Below, in pieces: positions 61,239 to 64,000 of a stretch of 64,000 nt of DNA. This DNA is from Anoxybacillus amylolyticus. Lineage in GTDB: Bacteria; Bacillota; Bacilli; Bacillales; Anoxybacillaceae. The stretch lies in contig NZ_CP015438.1 of assembly GCF_001634285.1 (NCBI RefSeq), positions 2,740,001-2,804,000 on the forward strand, read 5' to 3'. Within the stretch, counting starts at the first letter, position 1, and each line of letters opens with the position of its first letter. The position numbers were made by a program, and so were the translations under genes. The notes below the pieces were generated by a model that worked only from the letters and a program-made list of their open reading frames with translations, was not told the origin of the DNA and made no database searches.

Positions 61239-62995
61239 GATTTCACTTCCTCTTTCTTTTTCGAATAGTCGCGTTTGCGCGGTTTAATTAACGACGTATC
61301 GACATCTTCGTAATGGAACGCTGGACCGTCCGGAGTGAAACGAGCCATCGTTGTTTTGAGCCACTCTTCGTCGTTGCGCTCTGGGAATTCCGGCTTATAG
61401 TGAGCGCCGCGGCTTTCGTTCCGGTTGTAAGCGCCAAGCGTAATGACACGCGCCAATTGAAGCATGTTGTATAGTTGACGAGTGAACGACGCTCCTTGGT
61501 TGCTCCATTTCGCAGTATCAGTAATGCTAATGTTTTTATAGCGCTCCATCAACTCTTGGATCTTCTCGTCTGTTTTTAACAGTTTATCGTTATAACGAAC
61601 GATGGTGACGTTGTCGGTCATCCATTCGCCAAGCTCTTTATGAAGCACGTAAGCATTCTCTGTTCCGTCCATCGATAAAATGTTTTCCCAGCGCTCTTCT
61701 TCTTGTTTGCGGTAGCGATCGTACAATGAAGAAGGCATTGCATCTGCTGATTTTTCTAATCCTTTCATGTATTCTACCGCTTTCGGACCTGCGACCATGC
61801 CACCATAAATGGCAGATAGAAGAGAGTTTGCTCCTAATCGGTTCGCACCGTGCATCGAATAGTCGCATTCCCCTGCTGCGAACAGTCCTTTAATATTCGT
61901 CATTTGATCGTAATCGACCCATAGACCGCCCATTGAGTAGTGAACGGCAGGGAAAATTTTCATTGGTACTTTGCGTGGGTCTTCGCCCATAAATTTTTCA
62001 TAAATTTCAATGATTCCGCCTAATTTAATGTCCAATTCTTTCGGATCTTTATGCGAAAGGTCAAGGTATACCATGTTTTCGCCGTTAATGCCGAGCTTTA
62101 AGTCAACGCACACGTGGAAAATTTCCCGTGTCGCAATATCACGCGGCACAAGGTTTCCGTAAGCTGGATATTTCTCTTCTAAGAAATACCACGGTTTTCC
62201 GTCTTTATATGTCCAGACACGTCCGCCTTCCCCACGCGCTGATTCACTCATGAGACGTAATTTGTCGTCCCCTGGAATCGCTGTTGGGTGAATTTGAATA
62301 AACTCGCCGTTCGCATAATACGCACCTTGTTGGTATACAATCGATGCTGCAGAACCTGTGTTAATGATGGAGTTTGTCGATTTTCCAAAAATAATCCCTG
62401 GTCCGCCTGTTGCCATGATGACGGCATCTGCTGGGAACGACTTAATTTCCATCGTCGTTAAGTTTTGCGCAACGATTCCGCGGCAAATTTGTTCATCGTC
62501 CAATACCGCGCCTAAAAACTCCCATCCTTCATATTTCGTCACTAATCCTGCCACTTCATGACGGCGAACTTGCTCGTCCAATGCGTAAAGAAGCTGTTGT
62601 CCCGTCGTTGCGCCCGCGAACGCCGTCCGGTGATGTTGCGTCCCACCGAACCGGCGGAAGTCTAACAATCCTTCCGGCGTGCGGTTGAACATAACGCCCA
62701 TCCGATCAAGCAAATAAATAATGCCTGGGGCTGCTTCACACATCGCCTTTACCGGTGGCTGGTTTGCTAAAAAGTCGCCGCCGTATACGGTATCATCAAA
62801 ATGTTCCCACGGAGAATCGCCTTCCCCTTTCGTATTCACCGCACCGTTAATCCCACCTTGAGCGCAAACAGAGTGAGACCGCTTTACTGGCACAAGCGAA
62901 AACAGCTCGACTGGCACACCTGCTTCGGCGATTTTAATGGTTGCCATCAATCCGGCAAGACCACCGCCAACTACTATGATTTTTCCTTTTTTCAT
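61235..62995 (-). CDS. sdhA: Succinate dehydrogenase flavoprotein subunit
   Basis: 586 aa. FAD site GGGLAGLMATIKIAEAG, covalent-FAD His region KRSHSVCAQGGINGAV, substrate residues in QIHPTAIPGD and SARGEGGRVW, and the C-terminal helix. It oxidises succinate to fumarate on the inner face of the membrane. Confidence 0.98.
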   Translation of the reverse strand: MKKGKIIVVGGGLAGLMATIKIAEAGVPVELFSLVPVKRSHSVCAQGGINGAVNTKGEGDSPWEHFDDTVYGGDFLANQPPVKAMCEAAPGIIYLLDRMGVMFNRTPEGLLDFRRFGGTQHHRTAFAGATTGQQLLYALDEQVRRHEVAGLVTKYEGWEFLGAVLDDEQICRGIVAQNLTTMEIKSFPADAVIMATGGPGIIFGKSTNSIINTGSAASIVYQQGAYYANGEFIQIHPTAIPGDDKLRLMSESARGEGGRVWTYKDGKPWYFLEEKYPAYGNLVPRDIATREIFHVCVDLKLGINGENMVYLDLSHKDPKELDIKLGGIIEIYEKFMGEDPRKVPMKIFPAVHYSMGGLWVDYDQMTNIKGLFAAGECDYSMHGANRLGANSLLSAIYGGMVAGPKAVEYMKGLEKSADAMPSSLYDRYRKQEEERWENILSMDGTENAYVLHKELGEWMTDNVTIVRYNDKLLKTDEKIQELMERYKNISITDTAKWSNQGASFTRQLYNMLQLARVITLGAYNRNESRGAHYKPEFPERNDEEWLKTTMARFTPDGPAFHYEDVDTSLIKPRKRDYSKKKEEVKS

Positions 62996-63030
62996 CGTTA
63001 CTCACTCCCTAAAAAATTGCTAGTTGTGGA

Positions 63031-63639
63031 TTAAGCGAATGCTAAAATGGCACGGATGCCAACGATCGAAAGCGCGACGAAAATCGCCATTGTCACATAT
63101 GTAAAAATCTGTTGTGAACGTGGCGTCACCGTAAGTCCCCAGCTTACACAGAAAGACCATAACCCGTTGGCAAAATGGAAGACCGTTGACACAATTCCGA
63201 CGATGTAAAAACCAAGCATGAACGGGTTGTCCACAATGTTAGCCATCATATCGTAGTTTACTTCTGCTCCAATTGCTGCTTGCACGCGCGTTTCCCAGAC
63301 GTGCCACGTCACGAAGATAAGCGTAATTACGCCTGTCAATCGTTGTAGCATGAACATCCAGTTGCGGAAATAGCCGTATCTGCTCACATTATTTTGTGCT
63401 GTAAAAGCAATATAGAGTCCGTAAATGGCGTGAAACACTAGCGGAAGGAAAATAATAAAAATTTCTAAAAAGTAGCGGAACGGTAAATTCCCCATGAATG
63501 AAGCCGCACGGTTAAACGCTTCCGGACCTTGTGTTGCAAAATGATTAACAATTAAATGCTGCGTCAAAAAAAGACCGACTGGAATCACTCCTAGCAATGA
63601 ATGAAGCCGACGATAAAAAAATTCGCGATTTCCTGCCAT
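63031..63639 (-). CDS. sdhC: Succinate dehydrogenase cytochrome b558 subunit
   Basis: 202 aa. Five membrane helices, as in the B. subtilis di-heme cytochrome b558. Candidate heme His residues include LHSLLG, TQHLIVNH, VFHAIYG, TWHVWE and VFHFANG. The ATG at 63639 (MAGNREFFYRRLHSLLG) follows GGGGG. First gene of sdhCAB. Confidence 0.96.
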   Translation of the reverse strand: MAGNREFFYRRLHSLLGVIPVGLFLTQHLIVNHFATQGPEAFNRAASFMGNLPFRYFLEIFIIFLPLVFHAIYGLYIAFTAQNNVSRYGYFRNWMFMLQRLTGVITLIFVTWHVWETRVQAAIGAEVNYDMMANIVDNPFMLGFYIVGIVSTVFHFANGLWSFCVSWGLTVTPRSQQIFTYVTMAIFVALSIVGIRAILAFA

Positions 63640-63753
63640 ATAATGAACCCCCTTTTTTGAAATAGTGACAACGAAGAAAGCGCACTCCCCATCCACACTC
63701 GTTGACTAACGGAACTGTAAATGCTTCCATTTCCATTAATCATGGTCACATCC

Positions 63754-63782
63754 ATTGTACTCCCATCTAGTAGTAGCGTCAA
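63754..63782 (-). promoter_or_regulatory. Sigma-A promoter of sdhCAB
   Basis: TTGACG, 17 bases, TACAAT on the minus strand. It leaves a leader of about 108 nt before sdhC, in which I see no riboswitch. Confidence 0.82.
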
Positions 63783-63878
63783 GAAAACGAGTTCATAAAA
63801 TGTTCAATCATTCGAAAATTAAAACAATAAACACCGAAAAATCGAAAGAAAATTACTGATTTCTCCGGTTTGTTCGGC

Positions 63879-63884
63879 TATAAT
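63879..63884 (+). promoter_or_regulatory. -10 box of the yslB-like gene
   Basis: A perfect TATAAT 23 bases before the GTG start; the -35 region is weak. Confidence 0.5.
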
Positions 63885-63907
63885 GATGGTAGAAAGAGGG
63901 GAAGTCT

Positions 63908-64000
63908 GTGAAAAACGTATCTTTTCAACAGCAACATGAAACGCTCGAATCGATTACCGTGCCTGGCTTCGGCTACGAACTTCTTCGTGAAGTATTACTT
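63908..64000 (+). CDS. yslB: YslB-like (DUF2507) protein, 5' end only
   Basis: The first 31 codons are in the window. The GTG at 63908 follows GAAAGAGGGGAAG. The motif ITVPGFGYELLREVLL fits the DUF2507 family, whose B. subtilis member yslB lies divergent from sdhC as here. The function is not well defined. Confidence 0.78.
   Translation, partial: MKNVSFQQQHETLESITVPGFGYELLREVLL

Overview
The window looks like chromosome of a moderately thermophilic, endospore-forming Bacillaceae. Anoxybacillus is the best guess and Geobacillus or Parageobacillus are close alternatives; this is inferred from gene order and protein similarity, not from a database search. The hem, lon/clpX/tig, ilv-leu, rph-gerM-racE and sdh blocks follow the Bacillus subtilis order. 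Sporulation genes (spoVID, ysxE, gerM, gerE) and type IV pilin-like genes next to folC also fit. Almost all housekeeping genes are on the minus strand.

Layout from left to right. (1) 1-8.0 kb is an accessory surface region: an acidic membrane protein cut by the window edge, three plus-strand prepilin-like genes, an ankyrin lipoprotein and a 1,145-aa secreted Ig-like protein. (2) 8.1-14.7 kb holds folC, valS with a valine T-box, ysxE and spoVID. (3) 14.8-16.9 kb is a polymorphic toxin (DNA/RNA non-specific nuclease) with a YezG-like immunity gene. It lies between hemL and spoVID and is bracketed by a perfect 60-bp direct repeat of the hemL 3' end. (4) 17.0-23.2 kb is hemAXCDBL. (5) 23.3-35.2 kb is a pile-up of mobile DNA where hemA and engB are neighbours in relatives: an IS701-family element, a single-ORF IS66-family element, a second paralogous toxin, a three-gene IS66 element and a class C group II intron with an IS231-like IS4 element in its domain VI. 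(6) 35.3-44.2 kb is engB, lonA, lonB, clpX, tig and a TPR gene. (7) 44.2-54.9 kb is ilvE-ilvBHC-leuABCD; a second identical IS701 copy separates the leucine T-box from ilvB. (8) 55.1-64 kb is ysnB, rdgB, rph, gerM, racE, a MarR regulator, gerE, a thioesterase, sdhCAB and the start of a divergent yslB-like gene.

The most unusual content is the toxin pair. The two proteins share about 330 N-terminal residues: a MSFWSSLSKLG start, amphipathic Lys/Glu repeats of about 48-58 residues and a Gly/Ala-rich segment. They then carry unrelated nuclease tips. I recognise no LXG or WXG100 domain, so the shared part may be a poorly described delivery module. The second locus is decayed in a way that can be reconstructed base by base. 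An IS66-family element with an exact 8-bp target duplication replaced the toxin's last 13 residues. The IS701 element then cut the downstream immunity gene after 10 codons. The intact and broken copies flank the heme operon.

Regulatory sites read from the sequence include two T-boxes with identifiable specifiers (GUC for valS, CUC for ilvB), a sigma-K promoter for gerE, good sigma-A promoters for sdhC, lonA, tig and ilvE, a cre-like site upstream of ilvE and many intrinsic terminators. No rRNA or tRNA gene and no CRISPR array was seen.
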